NCBI GenBank assembly: GCA_905160935.1
Contig: CAJHZI010000517.1
Location: 1,187,001-1,251,000, forward strand
DNA length: 64,000 bases
Reading direction: 5' to 3'
Origin: Enchytraeus crypticus
Lineage: Eukaryota; Annelida; Clitellata; Enchytraeida; Enchytraeidae
Shown: piece after piece, positions 53,753 to 63,287 of the stretch
Position numbering within the stretch: position 1 is the stretch's first letter
Layout of the letters: each line of letters opens with the position of its first letter
Program-made: the position numbers and the translations under genes
The notes under the pieces: generated by a model
Told to the model about the DNA's origin: nothing
The model's database searches: none
Seen by the model: the letters and a program-made list of their open reading frames with translations, nothing else

Positions 53753-56007
53753 TAGTCATTTTACTGCAAAGACGATAGACGATTTGCTAAATATTCTTAT
53801 GACACTGTAGAGCAAAAAATAGTAAAGAAAGATACAATCAGTTAAGTTTTCGAAACCAATGTATTCGATGAATCTGGCCGCGAAGAAATCAAGGCCGCAA
53901 AACATGTTCATATTGTGAAAAAGAGTGGGTAACGATGGATCAGAGAAACACGTCATTATCTGGCAAATTCCGCAGGGCAGACACGATAAATAATTTAACA
54001 AATACAAATTCCACAAAATTCTTTCCAGTAGTTTTTCACAATTTATCAGGATACGACAGTCACTTATTTATAAAGAAGTTGGCAGGTGGACAAATTAATT
54101 GTATTCCGTGTAACGAAGAAAGGTACATCAGTTTCTCTAGGGAATTGCTGGTTGACAAGTTTATAAATAAAACAGGTAAAGAAGTACTAGTGAAACGAGA
54201 ATTGCGGTTTATCGATAGCTTTAGATTTATGGCTTCGAGTCTTGAGAAACTTTCAAAGAATCTAAGGAAAGATCAGTGTAAGAATATTGCAAGTAAGTAT
54301 TCTGGAAAGCAATTGGATTTGCTGTTGAGAAAAGGAGTTTACCCGTACGATTATGTTAGTTCGTCAGAAAGACTTGATGAAACTAAACTACCGCCAAAGG
54401 ATGCATTCTACTCAAAACTTAACGATACCAATATCAGTGATGAAGACTATAAACACGCAGAGACTGTTTGGAAAGAGTTTGGTTGTAAAACATTTCGAGA
54501 CTATCACGACTTGTACAATATATCTGATGTGCTTTTACTAGCAGATGTCTTTGAAAATTTTAGAGATGTATGTATGACCCACTATAAATTAGATCCCGCG
54601 TGGTACTACACCTCGCCAGGACTAGCTTGGGATGCTGCGTTAAGATTAACTAAAGTTGAACTCCAATTGTTGAGCGATTACGATATGCTGCTGATGATTA
54701 AGCACGGAATAAGAGGTGGTGTAAGCACTATTTCAAACCGATATTCAAAAGCTAATAATAAATACCTGGATGGGAATTTTAACGTTAATGATCCTTCCAA
54801 ATTTATCAAATACCTGGATTCGAATAACCTTTATGGCTACTCGATGAGTAAGCCCCTACCCACACACGGGTTCGAATGGATGACAGAAAAAGAACTGGAG
54901 AACTGGAAAGAAATGAAGTGTATGCTCGAAGTTGACTTGGAATATCCTGCAGCGCTGCAAGACCTGCATAATGACTATCCTTTAGCCCCCGAAATTGTGA
55001 AAGTGAATAAAGTAGAGAAATTGATACAGAATTTGAATGGTAAAACAAAGTACATATTACATTACGAGAATTTGAAATTGTACGAAAGCTTGGGTTTGAA
55101 AATTACCAAAATACACAGAGGCATAAAATTTGAAGAAAGTTCATGGCTTAAAACGTACATCGATTTAAATACACAGCTACGCACTAAGGCTGCCAACGAC
55201 TTTGAGAAAGATTTCTTTAAACTAATGAACAATAGCGTTTTTGGAAAGACAATGGAAAATATTGAAAATAGGATAGATTTCAGATTGGTTGATAATAGAG
55301 AAAAGGCTTTTAAATTGGCTGCAAAGCCGTACTATGACCGAACAGTGATATTTGACGAAAATCTTGTCGGCGTCCATATGAGGAAAACTAAATTGGTATA
55401 CAATAAGCCAATATACCTAGGTATGGCAATATTAGATTTAAGTAAAACTTTAATGTACGAATTTCACTATAATTACATAAAGGAAAAAAATACAATGATA
55501 AAGCCAAGCTGTTGTTTACAGACACGGATTCGTTGATGTACGAAATACAGACGGAAGATTTTTACGCAGACATATCTAATGACGTCGAACGCAGATTTGA
55601 CACTAGCGATTATCCGCGAGTTCATCCATCAGGCATTAAGACTGGAGTTAACAAGAAAGTCATTGGAATGTTTAAAGACGAAGCTTGTGGAAAGGAAATT
55701 GAAGAATTTATTGAATTGAGAACAAAGTTGTACTCTTACAAATTAGCAGATGAGTGAGGAGCACAAGAAATGTAAAGGTGTCAAGAAGAATGTTGTTGAG
55801 AGGACAATAACACATGATGATTACAGAGATTGTCTGTTTGAGAAAAATTACCATTCTAGAAGCATGAACGTTATTAGATCACGCTTGCACGATGTCTATA
55901 CTGAGAAAGTCAATAAAGTTGCTCTCAGCGCAGATGACGATAAGCGAGTAATCATGGGCGATGGCGTTCACACTCTAGCTTACGGACATTATAGTTTAAA
56001 TATATAA
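53727..56007 (+). pseudogene. Polinton protein-primed DNA polymerase B, arm B
   Basis: Same motifs as the arm A gene: FHNLSGYDSHLF (exonuclease), NISDVLLLADVFENF, DSNNLYGYSMSKPLP (motif A), LMNNSVFGKTMENIENR (motif B), FTDTDSLMYEI (motif C), ending with the shared tail HTLAYGHYSLNI. Broken. Head to head with the arm A polymerase and convergent with the small gene of its own arm. Confidence 0.85.
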
Positions 56008-56027
56008 AACATATTTTTATGGATAAA

Positions 56028-56055
56028 GTTTGCGCCCCTCGTGAGGGGGGCAAAC
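56028..56055. terminator. GC-rich hairpin between convergent genes, arm B
   Basis: GTTTGCGCCCCTC and GAGGGGGGCAAAC pair closely, extended by ATAAA/TTTAT on each side. Sits at the mirror position of the arm A hairpin, again flanked by direct repeats of TTAAATATATAAAACATATT. Confidence 0.5.
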
Positions 56056-56126
56056 TTTATAGCTTAAATATATAAAACATATTTTTATTAATATTTTCAA
56101 ACAACATTTGGTTTGAAAATAATTCA

Positions 56127-56459
56127 TTAAAACCAAGCAACTTTAGGATCATCTTTGTCTGTATTAAACCCATCAATCTCTGCATATAGCTGTCCTGTGT
56201 ATTTTCCGGAATTGATTTCTCTTACTGTAAACTCAAATCTTTTAGGCTTCTTTACCAAATTCTCCTCTTTAATGTATTCATTAATCTTATTTGTGGACCA
56301 AACTTTTATATGGTCGTGGTCCTCGTTTTGCACAAGATACAGAATATATGATTTTCCGTAATTTGTGTTTATGGATTTCAGTCCTTTGACATTATATCTT
56401 TCTCCAGCATGAAGCTTTTGAAACTTGAGTACTTCCGAGTTTACGTTTTTAGTTGCCAT
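56127..56459 (-). CDS. Polinton small conserved protein, possibly OB-like, arm B
   Basis: 110 residues, same length and ends as the arm A copy (FEFTVREIN.GKY.G.LYAEIDGF is shared). Only about two thirds of residues agree, with most change in residues 1-30 and 45-75. The adjoining integrase differs by only a few residues, so divergence jumps at this gene. A possible ssDNA-binding role is a guess. Looks whole. Confidence 0.45.
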   Translation of the reverse strand: MATKNVNSEVLKFQKLHAGERYNVKGLKSINTNYGKSYILYLVQNEDHDHIKVWSTNKINEYIKEENLVKKPKRFEFTVREINSGKYTGQLYAEIDGFNTDKDDPKVAWF

Positions 56460-56467
56460 TTTATATA
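56457..56467 (-). promoter_or_regulatory. TATATAAAATG start-codon motif (small gene, arm B)
   Basis: TATATAAA fused to the ATG, kept although the gene behind it has diverged. Confidence 0.55.
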
Positions 56468-56496
56468 GTCCAAGAAAATATTTAAATAGAAATTTT

Positions 56497-57453
56497 TTAT
56501 GAATCTAAATTTTGTAAATTAGATATGGGAATCCATTCATTAAATTTCTTGTTGTAACCCACCCATTTAACCAAGGCATGTTCCACACCTTCAATCTTTT
56601 TCCGTTTTAGAACCTTTTCAATTCTATAATTTTCTTGATTTGTCTTCTGCAATTCTTCTGCGTAAAAACCTCCTTCTATCTCTTCGCCTAACGAGTCTGT
56701 TAATTTATAAGTGATCGGGGATGTGTATTGCACTTTGGATATCTTGTACACCGCTTCAGACCAATTGGGTAGGAATCCCTTTTCAAACACACCCTTAATC
56801 CGACTAATTCTAACTCTATCGCCAACCTCAAATTTCCGATTCGTTTCCAAATTTCTATACTTCCTACTGTTAATTATAAATGCTTCGTTTTCCTTTTTAC
56901 TCGCCTCAATTGGAGTCATTTTTACAGTCGAATGTTTCGTGTTGTTATACTCTGCAATTAAATCGTCAATCATATCAATCCACTTTCTCGTATTTTCCGC
57001 AGTAAATCTTTTCCACATCTTTTCCTTGATACTTCTATTGAATCGTTCGACGACTGCTGATTTATGTTCACAAAATGTAGAGTATCTATTGATATCAAGT
57101 TTCTTTAACCAATCATCCAAGTTTTTGTTGTAAAATTCCTTACCCTGATCAACCCATAAATGTTTAGGCTGTCTTCCCGACGATGACACTATTTGTTTAA
57201 ATGCCTCTGTAGTTGTTTCACCTCTCTTGTCTTTCAACGGAATGCTCCAGGCATACTTGGAAAATACATCAATGACGTTAAGCATGTATCTGTAGCCCTT
57301 ATTTACTTTACTCCACTCCTGCATTTCGATTAAATCTGCTCCCCATATCTCATCAACTTCAAACACGTGAACTTGTCGTCTTGTAAATTTTCTGCGACTC
57401 GGTTTGTGTAATTCTCTAGCCAATTCTTCAAAGGGTCCAACGTTTCGCTTCAA
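56497..57453 (-). CDS. Polinton integrase with chromodomain, arm B
   Basis: About 318 residues. DDE core: Asp in DEIWGADLIEMQEW, Asp in LWVDQGKEFYNKNLDDW, Glu in AVVERFNRSIKEKMWK. An SH3-like linker (FEVGDRVRISRIKGVFEKGF) follows, then a chromodomain (YRIEKVLKRKKIEGVEHALV, KWVGYNKKFNEWIP). The integrase inserts the element DNA; chromodomains in such enzymes bind histone marks. The region looks whole, although the start codon is uncertain because the conserved part opens without an ATG. It sits just after the zinc-ribbon/PLA2-like gene. Confidence 0.87.
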   Translation of the reverse strand: MKRNVGPFEELARELHKPSRRKFTRRQVHVFEVDEIWGADLIEMQEWSKVNKGYRYMLNVIDVFSKYAWSIPLKDKRGETTTEAFKQIVSSSGRQPKHLWVDQGKEFYNKNLDDWLKKLDINRYSTFCEHKSAVVERFNRSIKEKMWKRFTAENTRKWIDMIDDLIAEYNNTKHSTVKMTPIEASKKENEAFIINSRKYRNLETNRKFEVGDRVRISRIKGVFEKGFLPNWSEAVYKISKVQYTSPITYKLTDSLGEEIEGGFYAEELQKTNQENYRIEKVLKRKKIEGVEHALVKWVGYNKKFNEWIPISNLQNLDS

Positions 57454-57476
57454 ACCTCTTTCTTCGCTGGACCCCT

Positions 57477-58003
57477 CTATTCGTTCTTTGACTCAACACC
57501 AAGACCAAACTTTGCCTTATTTTTCACGATGTGGTATACAAATCGAGCCATATTTCTTTGTGCACTATCAAATCTTGAATCATTAGCTATTTCGTATGCT
57601 CGATGAGCCAAAGCTTCGTCGCTTATATTTCTGCTCGCTGTATCGGTATTTGCAGTATAAAACTGGTCGTGCAATTTACACATTCCATCCAACTCATACC
57701 CTGATAACCTTCGCGATTTCTCAGTTCGTACTTTGTGCCTGGACCGCAGTACGAATACTTGTTGAGATTATTAAATGAACCGTTAGGTACGTACTCTCCA
57801 CGTCTGGCAGGTAAATGTAGTTCTCCAACTGTATTTCCAACTGCCGATAGCACATTATTAAACACACCCTGACCCGAGACAAATTTTGACTTTTTACTTC
57901 CACACACTCCACAAATAGCAAATTGCTGTTTTCTATTATTAGCAGTTAACCTTTCCTGCGTCTGTGTAGAATCAGTTTTCCTTTTACATTTCAAGCAGTA
58001 CAT
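57477..58003 (-). pseudogene. Polinton zinc-ribbon plus PLA2-like protein, arm B
   Basis: Same layout as arm A: four-cysteine ribbon (MYCLKCKRKT, CGVCGSKKSKF), then the PLA2-type calcium loop (YSYCGPGTKYELRNR) and catalytic helix region (MCKLHDQFY). Broken in this arm. Confidence 0.7.
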
Positions 58004-58057
58004 TTTAAAAATTACATTATAAAATTTTATAACATAATTTTCATATTAGAAAACTTA

Positions 58058-59425
58058 TTAATCTATAATAATCGGAGTCTGACCATCGGATGTTAGGTAC
58101 ATCACTCTATCGGAAAGTATCGTAACATACATATGAGTAAGTTCTGGAACAGTTTGACTAAATTTAAAATTAAGTTTCATATTCATAACATCAGTTTTGA
58201 CTTTTTCACTCTGATGTCGTACATCAAAGACTAGTAGTGGAAATAGCTTTTTGTATTTCTTCATATCGATCTGTGTACCTCCAATTAAATGATTAAAACC
58301 AAAGTGTTCCTTCTTAAATTCATCTGCCATAGCGCAGAAATCTACATAGTCATTTGTAGCAAAGTTTATTCTCGGTTCATCTACAGGATATCTCTGATCA
58401 TTCAATTCAACAAAAGCACTAGTCAAGTTAAGGTGATCAAACACAGCTGGATTTTGTTCCTGTGTTCTTGATTTGTCAGCTTGAAATCCAACAATTATCC
58501 ATCTAGGCTTTTTACTTCCAGCGTCTCTATTGATCATCCATTCAAATTCCTGCACGTTGTGCGTAACTATAGTATGTTGATCAGTTCTTCTGCTAAAACT
58601 TACTGGAATTTTCCTTTTACTTACAACATACTCTCGCAGTGAAGTTATCATTTCAACTGACGGTTTTATTCTTGGTACCATCCACCTAATATCCGTTAGT
58701 GAAAAAACGTTATTCGCTTTATGAATAGCCGAATTATTAATCACTCTAGTGAGTCGCAACGTATGACGCAAATTGTAAAGTACTTTGTTATAATCGGAAA
58801 ATCCAAATAGATGCGAAAATGGAATGTTGAATGAAAATTGACCTGGCGCATCGTTGTTCATTAGAAGTTGTCGGCGAATCGCAAATCCTTCATTGTAATC
58901 TGGATTTTCTTGCGGTGTAAAAAGATTGGCAGCAGTGTCTCCGCCTGGTGCAACTGCTGGAGATTGTCTATATTTGGAGGATACTGCGCCAACATTAGTG
59001 TCCTTTCTCCAACTTTGATTCAATCCCGCGCTGCGATTGAAATCGTCAGGATAAGACAGATAACCCAACATTGACGTAGTCTGTCCTGGAAAACGTAATA
59101 TTTCAATTGATTTACCTCCTAGAATATACTCAATAACAGAAAAAAGGTATGGAATAGCATTATTTATCAAAGCTATTTGAGCTGTTCCATCAAAAGCATT
59201 GCCATTGTCATTTCGAACTAATCTTCCCTTTATTTTAAGGAAGCTTTTAGCTGGGTTGTAATACGAATCACTTGCAGGAATATCAATTTCAATTACATGA
59301 CCATTAGAATCAAAGTCGGCTTTAGTCTGTGAAATAAAAGACGAGTATTGACAACTTTCTACACTATTGTCTACAATAATTGACGTTGGTTGAGAGAATA
59401 TTTCGTTTGGCAATTCAGTTTCCAT
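58058..59425 (-). CDS. Polinton major capsid protein, arm B
   Basis: 455 residues with the same double jelly-roll landmarks as arm A (NIPFSHLFGFSDYNKVLYN, LRHTLRLTR, the end MYLTSDGQTPIIID). Roughly 94-95 percent of residues agree with arm A by eye; changes cluster near residues 230-245. Looks whole. Its ATG also follows TATATAAA. Confidence 0.92.
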   Translation of the reverse strand: METELPNEIFSQPTSIIVDNSVESCQYSSFISQTKADFDSNGHVIEIDIPASDSYYNPAKSFLKIKGRLVRNDNGNAFDGTAQIALINNAIPYLFSVIEYILGGKSIEILRFPGQTTSMLGYLSYPDDFNRSAGLNQSWRKDTNVGAVSSKYRQSPAVAPGGDTAANLFTPQENPDYNEGFAIRRQLLMNNDAPGQFSFNIPFSHLFGFSDYNKVLYNLRHTLRLTRVINNSAIHKANNVFSLTDIRWMVPRIKPSVEMITSLREYVVSKRKIPVSFSRRTDQHTIVTHNVQEFEWMINRDAGSKKPRWIIVGFQADKSRTQEQNPAVFDHLNLTSAFVELNDQRYPVDEPRINFATNDYVDFCAMADEFKKEHFGFNHLIGGTQIDMKKYKKLFPLLVFDVRHQSEKVKTDVMNMKLNFKFSQTVPELTHMYVTILSDRVMYLTSDGQTPIIID

Positions 59426-59433
59426 TTTATATA
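59423..59433 (-). promoter_or_regulatory. TATATAAAATG start-codon motif (MCP, arm B)
   Basis: TATATAAA fused to the ATG of the major capsid gene. Confidence 0.6.
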
Positions 59434-59450
59434 TAATAATAATTTTTAAA

Positions 59451-59739
59451 CTAAAATCGTTTTAATCCACTGCCCAATTTTTGTAGTTGTTCTAGTATCT
59501 GTTCCGATTCTGGAGTTAGACGACTATTTTTTTTTTTTTTCTTTCTAATTAATGCTTTGCCGCCCTCTGTCAAACCGAATGCAGCAATATCACCTACTGC
59601 TCCTAACATTGGCTTTGCAATTAAATCCTTATTCTGATAGACGTACGAACCCATATCTTTCAGTGTATCGACAAATCCCCGTCCATGTACCAGAGTTTGT
59701 TTTTAACTGTATGCTTTGCATTTCTCTTTGACAATCATT
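59451..59739 (-). pseudogene. Polinton small hydrophobic protein, arm B
   Basis: Counterpart of 47,694-47,981, with the same core (MGSYVYQNKDLIAKPMLGAV, GDIAAFGLTEGGKALIRK) and a basic C-terminal part. Function unknown. Not intact. Confidence 0.42.
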
Positions 59740-59759
59740 TTACTAAATACAATATATTT

Positions 59760-60491
59760 TTAATTAGATTTTTCTCTAATTAGTAATACAATAGTAAGTC
59801 TTTCCCCCATCAGATCGATAAGTTTGTTGTCTTGATCGGTCAGCCACAGTTTTATACTATCAATTTCATGCCTATTAACTGTTGGTAAAAATATCAATTC
59901 AGGAGTAGGATTCTCTATTATCTTATAGCCTGGATTTACTCTTTGGGTGAATGTATGAATAACATTAGATCTTTTACCATTAAGAGAGTTACCAATAGCA
60001 ATATCGCAATGGACTTGTATCGAATTGACTTTTTCTATATCAATTATGTTGGGAGACAGATGAGTTCCATTTGACAGTTTTTCATCGGTGAATCCTAGAG
60101 TAGACCCTAATGAATTGTCAATTCCAAAGTCAACCATGTACTTTTCGTGTGATATAGTCAAAATTGTTTTGAAAATTAAATGACTTATATTTATGTAATA
60201 CTTTTCATTAATTGCATCGTAGTCACCGTTTTCTCGCATTTCCCTTTGAATCGTAGCGTTAATATCTTTTAATTCGTAAGCACCTTTTGAAAGCGTGATT
60301 ATTTTCCAAGTACTTCCGCCGTCGGTGGAATATTTAAATTTATTGTTGACTTCCGTGATGTTAGGAATTGAATTGTACGTCATCAGAGATATAAATGCTA
60401 CTTCGTACTTTTTTTTAGGATCCAAACTTATTGGAGGGTGCAGATATGTAGTAAAATCTGTTGACGTGCTCGACAGAGTTAATTTCGCCAT
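59760..60491 (-). CDS. Polinton penton (minor capsid) protein, arm B
   Basis: 243 residues, the usual size for the single jelly-roll penton. It opens AKLTLSSTSTDFTTYLHPPI, continues KKKYEVAFISLMTYNSIPNI and KGAYELKDINATIQREM, and ends LTIVLLIREKSN. It would sit at capsid vertices beside the major capsid protein. Looks whole. Confidence 0.85.
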   Translation of the reverse strand: MAKLTLSSTSTDFTTYLHPPISLDPKKKYEVAFISLMTYNSIPNITEVNNKFKYSTDGGSTWKIITLSKGAYELKDINATIQREMRENGDYDAINEKYYINISHLIFKTILTISHEKYMVDFGIDNSLGSTLGFTDEKLSNGTHLSPNIIDIEKVNSIQVHCDIAIGNSLNGKRSNVIHTFTQRVNPGYKIIENPTPELIFLPTVNRHEIDSIKLWLTDQDNKLIDLMGERLTIVLLIREKSN

Positions 60492-60528
60492 TTTTTTATA
60501 GCAAGATTAAATTTTTAAATTGGATATT

Positions 60529-61389
60529 TTAGAGAACTTCGAAATGGTTTTTATATATATCATCATATTCCCCCTTGGTGATTGCTCTAATGTTTAATAT
60601 CTCATCCAAAATACTAACTGCGGTATTATGCACTCCAGTGTTGCCAGCTTGAAGAGCTGCAATATTTTCATTCAATAGACGAACCAATTGATCTGGGCTT
60701 TCATAAATTATAACCTGGTCTGTTTTAGGTCTGCCTCTACCACGCTTTTGTTTTCTGACAGGCATTACAAGTTTTCTCTTCTTCTTCTTAAGTCCTTCTC
60801 CGACAAGTTCACTCCCTGCCTTTACCCTAGTTAATATATTCTTGTATTTTTCCAGTGTTTTCTGTTGAGACTCGCATATCGTTTTCTCAGCTGGAGTCTT
60901 TTTACTGTTGTTTCCTAAAAACTGCCCTATTCGTCTATTATGTGTTTGAATCTCCTTTAATGTTGCTTCAATTTCATTATTTTCATAGACTTCACTTGGA
61001 AGCTTCAGGTCGAGCAGATCTAGATTCTCTCGATCACTTTCATTGAGATTCTTGTCTAAATTAATAATTACAGGATCCCTCCTTGGTGTGGATTCACGTT
61101 CAGGAATAGGTGAATCATAAAATGGCATTGCCTGTATAGCCTCTCTCTGATCATTTGAACGCATCAATTGATTAGTAAAGGGAACTAAAATATCACTCAA
61201 GTTTTGTTTGTTGTCGACAATCTTTTGTTCTAGAATTTGAGCCGTTTCCTTTGTAGTGTCGATTAACGGTTTGAATAACTTTGCTTGACTCTCATATGCC
61301 TGTTGATTGCCTAGTTTCTCATTCAGAAACATTTGTTTGACTTCGTTCTTGGCCTTGTTATACCGGTTAATATCAAACTCCACCATCAT
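60529..61389 (-). CDS. Polinton AT-hook/coiled-coil protein, arm B
   Basis: 286 residues. The first 210 or so are nearly identical to arm A (helical N-terminus, PIPERESTPRRDP, basic KKKKRKLVMP). From the AT hook (KRGRGRPKTD) to the end about a third of residues differ (for example VIIYESPDQLVRLLNENIAA). The abrupt change points to exchange with another Polinton lineage rather than steady drift. A core or DNA-binding virion role is inferred. Looks whole. Confidence 0.55.
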   Translation of the reverse strand: MMVEFDINRYNKAKNEVKQMFLNEKLGNQQAYESQAKLFKPLIDTTKETAQILEQKIVDNKQNLSDILVPFTNQLMRSNDQREAIQAMPFYDSPIPERESTPRRDPVIINLDKNLNESDRENLDLLDLKLPSEVYENNEIEATLKEIQTHNRRIGQFLGNNSKKTPAEKTICESQQKTLEKYKNILTRVKAGSELVGEGLKKKKRKLVMPVRKQKRGRGRPKTDQVIIYESPDQLVRLLNENIAALQAGNTGVHNTAVSILDEILNIRAITKGEYDDIYKNHFEVL

Positions 61390-61406
61390 TTTATTACATA
61401 CATATA

Positions 61407-61540
61407 TTTATTTTTTAGGTATTTTTATGTATTATTAGGTATTTTTATGTATTATTAGGTATTTTTATGTATTATTAGGTATTTTTAGATATTATTAGGT
61501 ATTATTAGGTACTATTAGGTATTATTAGATATTTTTCAGG
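61407..61540. repeat. TATTAGGTATTTTTATG tandem repeat, arm B
   Basis: Mirror of the arm A array at 45,897-46,022, with similar short units in the same place between the ATPase and AT-hook genes. Confidence 0.85.
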
Positions 61541-62233
61541 TATGTACATTGCATTGTAATTTAACAAATATCTACCACATTCAGGTTCCTCCCACAGATT
61601 TACAACAACGTAACCGTGCTTATTCATCCAAGCTTCATTACATATTTTTTCAAACTCTTCAAATGACATATCACCACTTACGTGAGTGTCATAGAAATAT
61701 TTAAGCGATTTTTTATCATGTCGAAATAGAATAAAAATATTAGCATTTTGTCGAATTCCATGTTTTTTCAGCTTATGAATGCTCTGACATAAATAGAATA
61801 CATTCGCATTATTATGTCGACCTTGACAGAAGTAATCTGTCATATCTTTCTGATTTTCATTCATGACGTCATCAAATATTACAATATGTGTTTTATTTCT
61901 ATCGAGTTCAGAAGGGTGAACTATTCCATCATCTGGGTTGTGAAAAGTAACAATATCTTGACTTGTTTTAGACTTCTTCCTTGATTCATCATTACAATCC
62001 CGAAGGAATTTATACGCGTCTTGATCGGGTGTCATTGTGTACACCATCATATCATCATAGTACACTAATTTTTTCATAATGAAGTTCATCATTAGATTTG
62101 TCTTGCCACAACCGGTGCTGCCAGCTAGTATCATAAATATATTTTTAGGAAATATATCGTGATGCTTGCTCTCATAGTTGCTACCGTAAATTTTTTGATA
62201 AATTTTCGAATAGTTAGTATTCAAGTCTACCAT
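61505..62233 (-). CDS. Polinton genome-packaging ATPase, arm B
   Basis: About 242 residues. Walker A (ILAGSTGCGKTNLMM) lies near residue 35, Walker B (THIVIFDDVMNE) near residue 120, and the FtsK/HerA sensor/arginine region is in FYLCQSIHKLKKHGIRQNAN. The A32-like enzymes of Polintons and large DNA viruses pump the genome into the capsid. It follows the protease by 16 bp. Looks whole. Confidence 0.9.
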   Translation of the reverse strand: MVDLNTNYSKIYQKIYGSNYESKHHDIFPKNIFMILAGSTGCGKTNLMMNFIMKKLVYYDDMMVYTMTPDQDAYKFLRDCNDESRKKSKTSQDIVTFHNPDDGIVHPSELDRNKTHIVIFDDVMNENQKDMTDYFCQGRHNNANVFYLCQSIHKLKKHGIRQNANIFILFRHDKKSLKYFYDTHVSGDMSFEEFEKICNEAWMNKHGYVVVNLWEEPECGRYLLNYNAMYIPEKYLIIPNST

Positions 62234-62249
62234 TTTTATGTAGTAGTTA

Positions 62250-62576
62250 TTATTTTAAATTGTTTCTTTCGTATAATTCATCTAATACATCCTTGAATAG
62301 ACTCCCATTGTTCAGTTTATATAGCACGTAAATACAGTAATGACCGCAGATGACTTCGTTTGGTGCTTGAATTTTAAAAGTGTTAAAATAATTTTCCTTT
62401 CCTTTACAATAATGTTGAACTTCTGATGGAGGTATGAAGCCGTAACTATCAAAATATAGACATTTGCCATTCTTACTATAAAGAAATACCCAATGGGTCC
62501 CGTTCCCTTCGCTGTCATCAATATTAAGAATTAAACTTTCGTTATTACTAACTGATCCCTTTAGCTCATCTCGCAT
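62250..62576 (-). CDS. Polinton adenain-like cysteine protease, arm B
   Basis: Same catalytic order as arm A: His (GTHWVFLYSK), Asp (CLYFDSYGF), Cys (VICGHYCIYVL). Nearly identical to the arm A protein. Looks whole, with the same uncertainty about the exact start. Confidence 0.83.
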   Translation of the reverse strand: MRDELKGSVSNNESLILNIDDSEGNGTHWVFLYSKNGKCLYFDSYGFIPPSEVQHYCKGKENYFNTFKIQAPNEVICGHYCIYVLYKLNNGSLFKDVLDELYERNNLK

Positions 62577-62683
62577 GAATACACCTTTGAAATTTTTTAC
62601 ATTTAGCTCTTTACATTTTTTTATTATATCAAAGTTGCTTAGCGGTTTAAGAGATTTGAATGAGTTTAAAAATTGGGGGAAGT

Positions 62684-63256
62684 TTATGCCTCCCCCTGTC
62701 TTTCTAAAAAAACTCCTGATCCACCTCTTTCCAAATACAATCCATTACCCCACTGAGCTCCTTTCAAATTCTTGACGCATCCACCGAGTCCAAATTTCTT
62801 CAACGCATTTGATAGCGTTTTACCTATAACGGGGATTGGAGCTATTGCGTCGCTGATTAAGCCTGCGCCGAGTTGTTGCTTGGTTATGTTTTCCAATTCT
62901 TGATTATGTCTCTTCATTTCATTTGTCTGTCTAGTCGAATTCACTGCCGAGCTAATTCCACCTGCCAATCCACCTATAGCTCCCACGATGGCGGGAATGG
63001 CTGCTGCCAACAACGGCAGAAATCCTCCATTCTTTTCCATGTACTTTAATTGTGCTCTACTCAGACACAATTCTATTCCAGATGTAGCCTTTTTAATTTT
63101 ATTAATTTGAGTTTGGGTGAGAGGAAGATTCGTATTACCCGACAAATTCTTTTTTAATATTCGTATTTTAACCTCTCTATCATGATCGCACGCGCTCTTT
63201 AGTTTTTGGACCTGACCTTTAGTCAACGTTACACCGTAGTTTGTATACTTTGACAT
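62684..63256 (-). CDS. Polinton hydrophobic minor virion protein, arm B
   Basis: 190 residues, almost identical to arm A. N-terminal VTLTKGQVQKLKSACD, the hydrophobic glycine-rich centre FLPLLAAAIPAIVGAIGGLA and the C-terminal GLYLERGGSGVFLERQG are all present. Membrane-active or core role inferred by analogy with adenovirus minor proteins. Looks whole. Confidence 0.6.
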   Translation of the reverse strand: MSKYTNYGVTLTKGQVQKLKSACDHDREVKIRILKKNLSGNTNLPLTQTQINKIKKATSGIELCLSRAQLKYMEKNGGFLPLLAAAIPAIVGAIGGLAGGISSAVNSTRQTNEMKRHNQELENITKQQLGAGLISDAIAPIPVIGKTLSNALKKFGLGGCVKNLKGAQWGNGLYLERGGSGVFLERQGEA

Positions 63257-63287
63257 TTTTATATAACATTTAAATTTTTATTATAAA

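Noticed and set aside
49997-57453. Integrase genes read as endogenous retrovirus
   Set aside because: They lie among Polinton capsid, ATPase, protease and PolB genes, with no reverse transcriptase, gag or LTR; integrase is a standard Polinton part.
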